NCBI GenBank assembly: GCA_018136815.1
Contig: CM030933.1
Coordinates: 6,822,676 to 6,886,675 of the forward strand
DNA from: Isochrysis galbana
Lineage: Eukaryota; Haptophyta; Isochrysidales; Isochrysidaceae
Direction: 5' to 3'
DNA: 64,000 bases
The notes under the pieces are model-generated. The model was not told where the DNA came from. It saw only the letters and a program-made list of their open reading frames with translations, and made no database searches. Position 1 is the first letter of the stretch. Each line of letters begins with the position of its first letter. A program made the position numbers and the translations under genes. This document shows, piece after piece, positions 1 through 9,855 of the stretch.

Positions 1-1290
1 TCCACGTCGAGCGTTTTCTAGTTGCCACGGGGACAGATAAGATCTCTACGATGTAGGGCGGTCAAGCGGTCAAACACTATTTATTTAACTTCTGAGGGTG
101 TGAAAATGAGAATGTGAGGATTGAGGAAATACACCAATAAAATGAAACAAATGAATATTAGTGCCGCTATTGCCACTAGCCATGCACCAACACGCCAAGC
201 CACGACACACACACATGACCGCATGACCGCGTTATCTCTTAAGACGCCGGTAGAGGTGGGGGAGGCTGGGTAAAAAAAAACTCTTGTTGATCCGGAGGCC
301 CACATTTTTTTATCGTCGGACCGGGGGAAGATTTCCCCTCGTCTCTCTCCCCGCTCTAATCCGAATCCGAGGCAGAGCGATGGCGACCGACTGTCGAACA
401 CGCGATGACTACTGGCTCGTGGGCAGAGGGCCGTTCGATCGAGCCGGCAGCTGACGCGGCCGTGAAGGAGTCGTAGGTAGTTGCTTGCGGGAATATGTCT
501 GAGAGGTCATAGTAGAAGTCGGGTCTGACAGCTTCTACCATCGAGTGCGAGGGACGAGAAGAGAGACGGAGGTTCGGAGGCTCACAACGCGCGGCGTTGG
601 AGGGTAGGGCCGAGGCTAGCTAGCGAGCTAGAGGAAGAGAGAGAAGGAGAATGAGAGCTTCTTAGATCCAAGGTAGACACGAGAGACTACAACGCAGGGA
701 CTCAAAAAGTTCCCTCGTCACACAGACACACACGAACTAAACCAAACAGGGCGAAAACTAACCACACTCAGGGCGGACTGTCAAGCGTCGGCACCAAGGC
801 AACTCATCGGCGCACAGACATGCGAAACAGAGAAGTCGGAACACCGAGAGCAGACCTCGCTGTGGAGCTACCGCCGATATACGAAGAGAAGACGGAAGAC
901 TACAACCGATGCATGAAGAGAAGACGGAAGACAGTCGTGGAACGTTTGATGACATCGAAAGAAAGTAAGAGAAGGGGTAGAATGTCGCCGACGAGACCTT
1001 GAGGCTTAAAATAAACCACCGGTTAGAAGTAAAAGTCTGTCATCGTATGGAATACGACACTCCCCGACTAAATTCGAGTCGTCTCGACGAGCGGCATGGA
1101 AGGAGAACAAAGCGACCGAAATAGGAGAAATCCGCGAACAAATCAACCGAAATAGAAGAAACCCAGAATTAGAACAACGAGGTGAGAGGAACCCAAGTTA
1201 ACCGAGAAACCAAACATGGAAGGCGACGCTGGAAATAGAAGACGAGAGCACCCGTGGGCCCTTTGAGCACAAATTCGGAAGCTTGACGCG
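1..1290. other. Gene-free stretch, no function recognised
   Basis: I see no supported gene here. Short reading frames on both strands have no recognisable domains and look like chance frames. The segment near 1040-1100 (an ATACGACACTCCCCGACT-type stretch) resembles the one near 2150-2210, so both may be ends of one degenerate repeat family. The motif GGGCGGTCAA near 57 resembles the ends of the family H repeats at 25.3 and 52.9-53.1 kb. Confidence 0.4.
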
Positions 1291-1336
1291 GCAACCTATT
1301 TGTACGCATCGTCCCACCCATTTCTCCCTTTTACAG

Positions 1337-1629
1337 GAGTTTTGCTCGGGTGTTGCGGTGGGTGCAACCGCAGACGACGCGCGTCTCATCTCCTGCCCTG
1401 CCCGCTCAACGCGCTCGTGCGCGGCACGCCCGGCGCCCGCACCACACGCCGCGCCGTGTGGCGGGTCGCGCACAAGGGGACGGGCTACGCCGTGCTCGGC
1501 GTGGGCGTCTACCAGGCCCTCTCGGGGCGCGCCCTCATGCCGAGCCAAGGCGACGCCGTTCTCGTCGCGTACGGGGTGCTCCTGGGCCTCTCCTTCGGGG
1601 TGCTCGCGGGGGGGCTCATGGTAGGGTGA
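1337..1629 (+). pseudogene. Possible orphan exon of a cytochrome b561-like membrane protein
   Basis: A good acceptor (pyrimidine tract then TTTTACAG) at 1336 opens a frame of about 97 codons ending in TGA at 1627-1629. The first half is Arg/Cys-rich. The second half contains HKGTGYAVLGVGVYQ and then a strongly hydrophobic stretch (roughly the last 30 residues). A His-containing segment followed by a membrane helix is the pattern seen near the C-terminus of cytochrome b561/DOMON-linked ferric reductase domains. No upstream exon with the rest of the domain was found, so this is either an orphan fragment or a coincidental frame. The family assignment is a guess from a short stretch. Confidence 0.25.
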
Positions 1630-1848
1630 GAGTCCCCACAGGGAGGGGAAGAAACCCTGAGGGAAAGGAGACCAAATGAAGGCAAGCCGCCTGTTTGGGT
1701 CAGGATGGAGGATGGTGATTGCTCAGCTCATATGCCAAGAGGCAGAGTCTGAGGATGACCGACGGGCCCCCCGGAGGGGAGTTGGAGCCCGAGAGCCCGA
1801 GGGGGAAGGGGGTGTGGAATCAAGCGGATGTGGGGCAAGTCTCAGCGG

Positions 1849-2376
1849 GGCTAGGGCATGGAGTGAAGAGAAGTCTTGAGAGAGGGGGGAAGGGCGCGCT
1901 ACATCGCGACGAGGGCCCACGAGACACCACGACACCACCCCACATCACTCACTCACCAACAAGAAAACTTCGAAAAGCCTGACGCAACATCGCACAAACG
2001 CAAACCAAAACCAATGCGAAACAAATAAGGACAAACGAACAAATGCGGCGTGCAATGCGGCGGAGCTTCGAGGCAACTCATTGGCAAAAACAAAACTCAC
2101 TCAATTTTCTCACATACTACACATTGATAGAAGCACCGCATCCGCCTAGAGTATTTGAAATACTCTGGATGCGACACCCCCCGACCCCGACTTAAGTCGA
2201 GCGTCCACGCGAGTCATGGGGTGGGGCTAGCTAGGGAGCTAGGGCGCACGGAGTGAAGAGAAGTCTTGAGAGAGGGGGAGGGAGCGCGCTACATCGCGAC
2301 GAGGGGCTACGAGCCACCACCCCATCACTCACTCACCAACAAGAAAACTCCGAAAACTGACGCAACATCGCACAAA
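1849..2376. repeat. Pair of ~140-bp direct repeats
   Basis: Copy 1 (about 1849-1999) and copy 2 (about 2239-2376) share GAGTGAAGAGAAGTCTTGAG, the CGCGCTACATCGCGACGAGG block, and the ACTCACTCACCAACAAGAAA to CGCAACATCGCACAAAC block, with small indels. The 240 bp between them is unique. No target-site duplication was recognised. A copy-and-diverge duplication or two fragments of one dispersed family would both explain it. Confidence 0.75.
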
Positions 2377-2781
2377 CATGGGCGCTGATTTCCCCCTTGT
2401 AAAGCCTTTTAAGAGAATCTTGGGTGGTGGGTGGTGTCTACGTAGAGTGTTTTTGCAGAGCCGGTACTCTTCAACACCAGAGATGGGCGATCGGCTCCGC
2501 AGGAGAGCGCGATCCGACCTCGATGGAGCCCCGATAGGCCCGACGAGGGTCGGTGGTTGGCAGACAGACCCCCCGCTTTTCTTTGCCACCATGCGACATG
2601 GCACATGGCAGGGGGCAGGGCGGTTCCCTTCCCTATTAGGGTGGGCCGGGAGAGGGAGCGTGGCCTCCCCCATACGAACCAATGATAAAGTTAGTTGTGT
2701 ATTTCACCTCTGATGAATTAACCATCAAATAGCCACTACCATTCCAACTCCAAGCCCACCTTACACCAGCCAACTCCTACC

Positions 2782-3900
2782 TCAGCCCTTTCTTCTCCTT
2801 ATGCCGGTCTCAATCCGATGAGGGGCCCTGCGTCGGTAGTGTTCGAGTACCCAGGGAGCCGGTTCAGTAACGTTGGGCGTGCGCGGATTGTACTGGTAAT
2901 AATCACTCCAAGATGCGTATTTGCGAGGGCTAAAGCCCCCATATTTGCTGTCAAAAATCAAGAGGGGCATGGAACGCCCTGACACCTCCGAAGGCGCATC
3001 CCCCACCTGAAGTGATCTTGGTCGGCGTGCGCGCTCAGCGGGCGTGGCCAGTGCGGCCTGCAGGTACCGCACGCCATCAATTGTTGCATCCCATCCAAAA
3101 TGGGTGTGGCCAAAAACATGAAGATCAGGTTCAAGCGATTGCACTCGCCGTCCCAAAGGGATTGACCCAACAGCTGATGTAAGTGGTGGGTAAATGAGAA
3201 AGCGCTTCTCTGGAATGAGCTCGATCCGAGGAAGAAAGTGAGAGAAAGAGATGACTTTGGCCCCCTTACCCCGGACGTCTGCGTAATCGAGGATCGGCTC
3301 CAAGCCTGCACGTCCGTTCGCCTGTGTGGAGGAGCGCTCCCCTGGCAACCTGTCATTCTCTATGTCCAATCTCTCAGCCAGGCTCTCGTCGCCGCATTTG
3401 AGTGGCTCTGGCCACCGGGTGGCCTTATAGTCGGATACAATGGCTCGAGCTGCGGGTAGTCTGAGCTGCGTGACGTCAGGTTCAGTGTCGAAAGAGACGT
3501 GGTGAAAGGAGAGAAGCGGGCATATTGAGACTTTTGAGCCATCGGCCATTGCGATTCTCTGGGGCGTAGTCAGCACTCCGAGAGCAGAACAGAGTTCGTC
3601 GAGCCTGCTAAGTTTGGCGAGAGAATCGGCACCCTCGCTCCCATCGCGCCGGCACCAGAGATCATGGTTACCCGGGCAGAAGAAGACAGCCCCAAAAGAA
3701 CCAGCCAGCAATGCCAGCGTCTCGTTGAGCGTGTCCATTCGGTCGCTCACATCGCCAGCGAGCAGAAGGACGTCCCGGGCATATGCAGGCTCTGAAGCCA
3801 GTGCTCGCACCCAGTCCATGTTGACATCGTAGTCAGTATGAATGTCGCTCACTGCGTGGATGCGCCGCGCGCCGTCCGCCAGAGCCGTCGGGGGCCGCAT
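2782..3900 (-). CDS. Calcineurin-like metallophosphoesterase
   Basis: Single-exon frame of 372 residues from the ATG at 3900 (the frame is also open three bases earlier at a GTG, but ATG is the normal start). The binuclear metal-site motifs are in the expected order: DIH at residues 19-21, GDVSDR at 49-54, GNHDLW beginning at 77, an isolated His in FSHFLPRIE, and GHTH at 264-267. These are the Asp/His/Asn ligands of the calcineurin-like phosphoesterase fold, so the protein should be a divalent-metal-dependent phosphoesterase. The substrate cannot be told. No signal peptide or membrane segment is visible, which suggests a soluble intracellular enzyme. The length and the missing regulatory regions make it unlike PPP-family protein phosphatases; plant and algal 'Ser/Thr phosphatase-like' metallophosphoesterases look similar. 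Downstream, 2.4-2.78 kb holds no gene. Confidence 0.9.
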   Translation of the reverse strand: MRPPTALADGARRIHAVSDIHTDYDVNMDWVRALASEPAYARDVLLLAGDVSDRMDTLNETLALLAGSFGAVFFCPGNHDLWCRRDGSEGADSLAKLSRLDELCSALGVLTTPQRIAMADGSKVSICPLLSFHHVSFDTEPDVTQLRLPAARAIVSDYKATRWPEPLKCGDESLAERLDIENDRLPGERSSTQANGRAGLEPILDYADVRGKGAKVISFSHFLPRIELIPEKRFLIYPPLTSAVGSIPLGRRVQSLEPDLHVFGHTHFGWDATIDGVRYLQAALATPAERARRPRSLQVGDAPSEVSGRSMPLLIFDSKYGGFSPRKYASWSDYYQYNPRTPNVTEPAPWVLEHYRRRAPHRIETGIRRRKG

Positions 3901-4136
3901 CACGCTGATACATAAGCAACGCCGGGCGGGGCGACGCTCTCTTTTCTTCTACGGTGGCGCATGCACGGGTAAAGATAAAACACTCATTCATTATTTTTTG
4001 TCGCCTTCGTCATCTCTATTATCATCAGCACATAGCGAGATAAACGGCGCTACGCCCAGCATGAGTATGACGACGTGAGATGGTCTATTTCAAGATATTC
4101 CTCAATCGCATTCCAACAAATAATAATAATAGTAGT

Positions 4137-4364
4137 AAAACATCTGAGCGAGTACCACTACTCCCACTAGCCCGGTACTATGTACTATTATCACGACACC
4201 CCGACACCCTCAGCGTCAGCGCACTTGCCCGTACGCATTGGCGTGTGCTGATGTCACAAACAAATACACCTATGTACCCCTTCAAATCTCCCCCCTCGCA
4301 AACTCAAACCCCCGGCTCCCATTGTAACTCCCCACAAGTTACAATTAGGGAAAACCCAGTGATA
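4137..4364 (-). mobile_element. Family C element, 3'-end fragment
   Basis: Matches the 3' ~220 bp of the full family C copies (for example 18444-18650): CTGAGCG tail side, the AGTACC...CCCGGTACTA block, CTTGCCCG, and CCCACAAGTTACAAT. It stops at AAACCCAGTGA, where the hAT remnant starting near 4373 appears to have cut into it. The tail side is at the low-coordinate end, so the element lies on the minus strand. Confidence 0.75.
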
Positions 4365-4471
4365 GTGATAGGTAGGCCTAGGTAGAAATATGTAGTTTTT
4401 CTTGCCCAAATATGTAGTAAAAATATGTCGAAATATGTAGGAAATCCGCCCAAATATGTAGAAAATATGTA

Positions 4472-4945
4472 CAGTAAGGGTGCACCATTAAGAAACCCCC
4501 CCATTAAGAAAACCTAGAAGCAAAAATTGGCAATCTAGCGATAAGAAATGGAGCTGAACTGAGAGGCTGAGAGGCCTCCACCTAAGGATAAGAAACTCAG
4601 CGCAAGAAAACTTCTGTCTTCTATGCTCTATGCGCTGCGGGCCTCGCCGGCGGGCCAAGCAAGTTGTCGTTGTCGCCGTGTAGCGGGCCGTCAGCCGATT
4701 GTTGTGGTCAATAGTCAATAGTGGCCATTCGTTGGCCGTGGGCCGCGGGGGCACTTCGCACTTATACTTTTGCGCCTTCCTTCTGCTCTCGGCTGCTTGA
4801 ATATGTATACACAAAACATAGTAAATAGTAATAGTAAAATTAAAGACCCCGCGGCTTCTAAGAAATTATCAAGGTGTGGGAGTCGGCTTATGTAGAAAAC
4901 GTAGAAGGCAAAAATCCCTGTTTTCTTAATGGTGCACCCTTACTG
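4472..4945. mobile_element. 474-bp inverted-repeat transposon (MITE) with TA target site
   Basis: The two ends are perfect 24-bp inverted repeats beginning CAGTAAGGGTGCACCATTAA (left at 4472, right reading inward from 4945). The element is flanked by TA on each side (4470-4471 and 4946-4947). A CAGT start and TA duplication are typical of the Tc1/mariner/pogo superfamily. The interior has no transposase, so it is non-autonomous. It sits inside the subterminal repeats of the hAT remnant and is therefore younger than it. Confidence 0.9.
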
Positions 4946-5098
4946 TAGTGAAAGAATGTGCGGTGCGAAGCGTTTCTCTGCCTCAAAAAAGTCGAATGTA
5001 CCCACCCGCCACACCCACACCAGCCACAAAAGAACAAAAAAGAGCTAGATAGAGCACACTTTGCACCTGAATGAAACACAAGATCATTATCATTAGCA

Positions 5099-5955
5099 TT
5101 AGTTAGACCCAGACACGCCGACGCTCTGCTCCTGCTTGCGCTTGTTGCGATTGTAACGCAACATGAGGGACTCGGACACTTGATCTGCAAGGGAGCTACC
5201 CCTCACAGATGGAAACATACTAGCAAGAAGAGAAAAGACACGCTCACTTGATGCTGAGTTGGGGGAGAGACAAAAGCATATCCTTGCGGCCGTGGCCCAT
5301 GTATGTTGGACACTTGGAACGATTGGCGATTGGCTGCCCACCACATTAAGACTTGCTTCGAGTATGCGGGCACATCAGATTGATCAAATTGTGCACCAGC
5401 ACATGCCACGAGATAAGATGGAAGCTCAGCGTGTAGATGAGCCGATATAATGTGTGCAAAAGGAGGAAGACTTGAGAGTTGTTGCACCCATAAAGCATTG
5501 ACCTTTCCCTGAGAAGCGAAGCTCGGATCAAACGCTCGCAGCAAGCCGGTGATGCGGTGCTGCTCTTTGCTCTTTGCACCGGAATGGGCGGGCACAATTA
5601 TTGTCTGTCAACCGGTCCTCTAGATATTGGAACGCCCCTTGTACATGCTCCACAATCTTCGTCCATTGAGGTAAGGCACATACATCAATTGCATTCCGGA
5701 TCTCAGCTTCTGTGGTGAAAACAATCGTCGAGCCACCAGGGTAGGTAATGGTCCACCTACTACTACTAGCGTCGCAATAGCTGACACTACACCATCGAAC
5801 CATTGATGGTAGGGCGCATCATAATAATCTTTTGTAGCCATGCCGAGCTTTATGGGCTCTTGTGCCCTCAGAACTGCTGCCACATTCAAAAAGTGAGAGG
5901 AGTCGGCGCCCAAACCACGCCCACGTGCCCGGAGCCCCTCGAGCGAGTCATGCAC
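5099..5955 (-). pseudogene. hAT transposase remnant, C-terminal half, frameshifted
   Basis: The minus-strand frames, read from 5955 down to 5099, jump between phases but form a continuous hAT-type C-terminus. One block has ELPSYLVACAG and QVLMWWAANR (about 5350-5490). The next ends with CLSPNSASSERVFSLL and then SLADQVSESLMLRYNR just before the stop at 5099. The Ser-Ala-Ser-Ser-Glu-Arg-Val-Phe-Ser motif is the hallmark of the hAT dimerisation domain. At least two frameshifts separate the blocks, so no functional transposase is encoded. The same C-terminal motif recurs at 39.1 kb and 17.5 kb in related elements. Confidence 0.8.
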
Positions 5956-5984
5956 TAGAAGTCAGAAGTATCTCGAGACCATCG

Positions 5985-6125
5985 CCTTCCAAGGAGTATG
6001 TGGTGCGATCACTGCTCAGAATTGAGGAAATTTGAGGATTTTTCACGGTAGAAAGTTCCCAATACACCCAACTAGCACATATCCGGGGCCCATTAGGACC
6101 CGGACCCCCCCCCTTGGGCCCCCAC
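5985..6125 (-). repeat. Family G repeat, reverse copy
   Basis: The stretch GAAAGTTCCCAATACACCC through ACATATCCGGGGCCCATTAGG to the C-run is the reverse complement of 52735-52860. In that second copy it is joined directly to family H. The copy here begins where the hAT remnant loses its right end. Confidence 0.75.
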
Positions 6126-6976
6126 CTGAGGCCGCCCACCCCTTGCGTTTCGCCGCTTCGGCGTCGCAAACGCACAGACGGTGTGCCGGGAGAAGGTTGT
6201 TGGCCACTTCCGGGCGCCAGCCTTTACAGCCTTTCAGGCTGCCATGTACCATTAGTTTGTGGTAGGATTGCATGGCCGGCGGCATTTGCAGCGCTTTGCA
6301 CGCGCGGACGGCATAATTTACCGGGACCACCGAGTTGTCGATGTTAAGGAGGAGCTTGCGCGGGAAGTTGCTCGTAAGGAACGATCCCTGGGTCGCTGCG
6401 ACGTATAGGTGCCAGCGCGGAGCGTGAGCCACTTTAGACACAAACGTGCCCGACTCACCTTCGAGTTTCATGCTCTCCGGTTCCCCTTCAGGAAAGTGAG
6501 TCCTTCTTTTTCGACAGCTTTCACCAGGGTGCTCAAGGTGATTTTCGATGCTTGTGCAAGACCGTCGGCTTCCACCACGAAGTGGGCCGCTACGTCTTGA
6601 AGGGCCTCATACAGCGCCTTCCGCGATGAGGTGCCCTTCCTGTTCAGCCTGTCCTCAATGGACTCGATTGCGACTTTGACCGCTACGTCCACTTGATGGA
6701 CGCTGATGGTGGTTTGGAGTCCGTAGCGGGCTTGAATTGTTGCATGCAGTCTTCGTTGACTGCAATGTGCCAAGGGCCCCTCGAGGAGCGGGCCCAGAAG
6801 TCTGGCTCGGGGTCAACGCCCTCGAGCTCGAGCAAAAGTTCGACGATGGCCGCATAGACCGTCGTCGTCGAGTAGCACCAGGTCGCCCGCCTGGCTGAAA
6901 GACATTTCGTAGATGGCATCAGTGTCTGCTTGTTGGTCTTCATTCTCTGAGTCTGGGTCCTGAGGGACAGGCCCAT
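6043..6976 (-). pseudogene. Frameshifted coding remnant of unknown family
   Basis: Three overlapping minus-strand frames appear to be one broken gene: 6683-6976, then 6468-6773 (a helical region including VDVAVKVAIESIEDRLNRK and VVEADGLAQASKITLSTLVK), then 6043-6471 (including RWHLYVAATQGSF and RKLLLNIDNSVVP). The switch between the last two needs a frame change at about 6470-6480. I do not recognise the family. Its position between transposon remnants suggests it is part of a mobile element rather than a host gene. No motif supports a functional call. Confidence 0.35.
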
Positions 6977-7032
6977 GGGGAGTAGGGGTTAGTCGCGTCG
7001 TGGGCTGTCGTGCATGGGGGTACAGCGGCTCA

Positions 7033-7952
7033 ACCTACTTTTATAAGTGGGGGTCAATGGGGGCCTCGCGCCCCCCCCTCTCCATCGCGGACACCCCCCG
7101 GGGTGGGCCCGTACAATCAACCCCAGCCCCTGCCCTTTGGCAGGGGCTGGGCAATCAACACTCTGGCCCAGACCCCTAGTGGGCGCGGGCCGAGACTCGC
7201 ACTCCCACGCCCAGCATGGGCCTGCCCTCGAGCTGACTCCTCCCCCTCCCCTGGTCGCCAGGCATACAGAGGCCACTGGGAGGCTCCAATGGCCAGCGTG
7301 GCAAGCGTGGGAGAGGCAGGGGGGGCCAGGGGCTGAGCCCCAGCCTCCACTGCCCCCTGAGCTGCCCTTGCTGGCCCTCTGGGAGCCCCCAACCAAAGGC
7401 CCTCTGAGAGCAGGCCGTGGCGCGCCGCATGGCGACGCGCCGCAGGGAGAGGGGCGGAGGAGAATGGAGAGAGGGAGAGGGGGGAATTTGCGCCCCCCCC
7501 GATGGAGTGCGGTAAGAAACGGGCCCCGTTTGCGTTAGCAAACGGGCGAAGGGGGGCGGCTGGCGACAGGAGGGGCGAGAAGAAGGGAGTGGCTCAAGAC
7601 GTCCCTGTGGCAGGTATCGGGGGGCGCAGTCATTTATTTCTTCGAGGACTGCTCGCGGCGCGAGCTGTAAGGGCCGTTCTGCTTCACGACGAGAGGTCCC
7701 CCCCCCCCCCCGGTGTTTTTCCCCGGAGAGTCGGCCGGCGTCGACCGGTCCGCCTCAATGGGTTTTCCCTCATTGTAACTTGTGGGGAGTTATAATGGGA
7801 GCCGGGGGTTTGCGAGGGGGGAGATTTGAAGGGATGCATTGGTGTATGTGTCTGTGCCATCACTTCAAGGCGTGCGGGCAAGTGCGCTGAGGGGTGTCGT
7901 GATAGTACCGGGCTAGTGGGAGTAGTGGTACTAACGCTCAGTTGTTTTTATT
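7033..7952 (+). mobile_element. Family C element, full copy 1, with 18-bp target-site duplication
   Basis: The copy is bounded by the direct repeat TGGGGGTACAGCGGCTCA at 7015-7032 and 7953-7970. It starts ACCTACTTTTATAAGTGGG (a short inverted repeat, ACTT-TTAT-AAGT) and has a GC-rich body. It ends in GTACTAACGCTCAGTTGTTT and a T-rich tail. It is nearly identical to copy 4 (60787-61681), apart from indels such as the block near 7115-7140. Long open frames in the body are not coding: they exist on both strands and shift between copies. The long duplication and T-tail suggest target-primed reverse transcription rather than a cut-and-paste mechanism. Confidence 0.88.
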
Positions 7953-7970
7953 TGGGGGTACAGCGGCTCA

Positions 7971-8634
7971 GGTTGTCTTGGGGGTCTTGGTGTGGGTGTA
8001 GGTGTTGGCTTCCTCTCCCTGTGTAGACAGAGATACATGATGCTGTTTTGTGTCAGGCAAATTGTCAGGATGTTGTGCCCATAAGGGCCACCCGGTGGCC
8101 TCTGCCATAAGGCATGCCCAGTGGATTGCAGGGCTCTCCTGCCTGTTGCGGTCTCTCTGAGTCCTGCAGTCTGCTGTCCCCCATGGGGGGGGCCAGCATG
8201 GCTGCTGTGCGTGGTGTGGCCGAGGCCACGGGCCGTGTGACGCGACCGGAGTCGCGCGCACCTGTTCGGCCTCTGAGGGCGGACGCGGCCGCTTTGCCAG
8301 CGATAGGTCCATGTGGGCAGGAGGGCCGCCCTCGGCGGGGGGCCCGAAAGAGAGGGGAGTCGCGCCGGCGCGCTCCATCGCGACCAAGTATAAACTTAGT
8401 TGGGCCCCCCCGGAGGAGAGTTGGAGCCTGAGAGAGGGGGCGCGAGGTGCCCCCCATGCTGAACTAAGTATAAACTTACTTGATCGCATTCCAACAAATT
8501 GTCGTTCCGCCATATGCCTCCCGCTAACCAATTCTAAATTCTATGAACTATGGACTGGCTGCAGCCCTAACGCAGCAACACTAACGAGCAAATTTGACAC
8601 TCTACGCATGCTCAAATCAATCGTCAAATGTTCG
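7971..8634. other. GC-rich repeat-like stretch, no gene
   Basis: No gene is supported. Around 8386-8480 two copies of AAGTATAAACTTA(G/C)T flank a G-rich block. This is the same inverted-repeat end motif that starts the family B elements, so a degenerate relative of B lies here. The GATCGCATTCCAACAAAT string near 8482 also occurs near 4106. From about 8500 to 8634 the sequence is probably the 3' UTR of the minus-strand SEP gene. Confidence 0.45.
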
Positions 8635-9855
8635 CTAAGTGCTAGCCTTCGCCCAACGAGCCTCGGCAGCCCGAGCGAATGCCGCGGCGCGCTCTTGACG
8701 TTCTAACTTGTGGCGAATTTCGTCGCTTCCGCCGCGTCCAGCGAACTCTGTTGCACATTGAGTATTGTTCTTCAAGTGAACAGCATCTACGTTGTTACCG
8801 CCAGGTACACCGAGCTGCATCACTCGCGATTCGCCGCGTGAGTCCAGCACTCGACCATACCCCCAGACCACCGGTTCGCCCTCTGCGTGCCATCTATCTG
8901 TGCGATCAGTGACTCCGAAGGGCACGCCATCCGGGAAAGCATGCTTTAGTTCATAGGGGAAGTAGCCGTCCAAAAGATCCCGTAAGAAGGCGGCGCAATC
9001 CGGAGCCCCATATGCACGCAGCGGCCCATTATCGACTTGCAGGCCATCTCTCCAAAAGACGAGGGGGAGAACTTTCGTTTGCAGGCCATGCGAGCCATCC
9101 TCCCGCTTGACAATGGAGCATCCAGCACCTGCCAGCTCATTCAACTCCAATACAGCAGCACGGACACCATCCATATTCGGTGGGCTTGGAATGCTACCAT
9201 TTGAGATAATCGGAGGAGTAGCTGATACCGTCTGAGGAGAGGTAGGTAGCCCGCCAAATGGAGCTGTTGCACAGGACCCTTGCTCCTTAGCATGACGGCC
9301 AGATGCTGGGCGCGACCTACGTGAAGGCCCCGAGGAAGGTCGTGAAGCACACCTAGAGGAGGCCTTCGAGGAGGCGCGGCTCCCTTGGCAGCTTTGGTTG
9401 CCGACCCATTTCATTCCATAATCAGCTAAGAAGTCGTGCATCGCAAGGTTTTGCGCATGAAGCTGTCTGAGACGTTCTTCCTGTTCGGCACATTGCTGTT
9501 CGCTTTTGCGCAGCTCAAGCTCCTGGGCACGGAGCATCTTTTCCAGTTGCGCAATCTTCGCATTTGCGGCCTCCAGAGATGTCCATTCCGATTTTGCCAC
9601 TGCTCGTTCGAATGGCGAAGAGGCGTCGGTTGCTGGCACAGACAAGGCTGGGGCCCACATTTCGCCGGGTGATACCCACGATGTCGAGGTCTCCAAGCTC
9701 TGCGCTGCGATCTCTTGCTCTAGTCGCTCGTCGAGCAGGTCGAGCGCTGAGGGCAGCTTGCCCTTAACGGTGAAGCGCTGACGCGAAGACGGCTTCCTCC
9801 ACGCGACCGAGTCGATCTCCTTCCGCAGCGCCTGCGGGTCGATCTGTGTCCCCAT
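8635..9855 (-). CDS. Coiled-coil SEP-domain protein, UBXN11-like
   Basis: An uninterrupted 406-residue frame from the ATG at 9855. Residues ~95-150 form a coiled coil (LEAANAKIAQLEKMLRAQE and following Glu/Gln-rich heptads), then comes a Ser/Arg/Pro-rich low-complexity region. Residues ~255-320 make a SEP domain with VFWRDGLQVDNGPLRAYG, FLRDLLDGYFPYELK and PDGVPFGVTDRTDR, which closely follows the SEP pattern of UBXN11 (socius). SEP domains occur in p97/VCP cofactors such as p47 and UBXN11. No UBX domain follows: only about 80 residues remain, and they are Ala/Arg/Glu-rich. It should therefore be described as a SEP protein of the UBXN11 type lacking UBX, or one whose UBX exon is elsewhere. 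Cytosolic, with no signal peptide. The 5' side (9856-9930) is pyrimidine-rich. Confidence 0.85.
   Translation of the reverse strand: MGTQIDPQALRKEIDSVAWRKPSSRQRFTVKGKLPSALDLLDERLEQEIAAQSLETSTSWVSPGEMWAPALSVPATDASSPFERAVAKSEWTSLEAANAKIAQLEKMLRAQELELRKSEQQCAEQEERLRQLHAQNLAMHDFLADYGMKWVGNQSCQGSRASSKASSRCASRPSSGPSRRSRPASGRHAKEQGSCATAPFGGLPTSPQTVSATPPIISNGSIPSPPNMDGVRAAVLELNELAGAGCSIVKREDGSHGLQTKVLPLVFWRDGLQVDNGPLRAYGAPDCAAFLRDLLDGYFPYELKHAFPDGVPFGVTDRTDRWHAEGEPVVWGYGRVLDSRGESRVMQLGVPGGNNVDAVHLKNNTQCATEFAGRGGSDEIRHKLERQERAAAFARAAEARWAKAST

Larger units (their letters stand above)
4373..5985 (-). mobile_element. Degenerate hAT element (copy 1), one end recognised
   Basis: The left end TAGGCCTAGGTAGAAATATG closely resembles the terminal repeat of hAT copy 2 at 37107 (TAGGCCTTGGCAGAAATATC). 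As in copy 2, it is followed by clustered subterminal repeats, here AAATATGTAG (4385-4470). A minus-strand hAT dimerisation domain lies inside. The right end was not identified: an unrelated repeat takes over near 5985, so that boundary is approximate. A 474-bp inverted-repeat element (4472-4945) is inserted in it. Confidence 0.6.
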
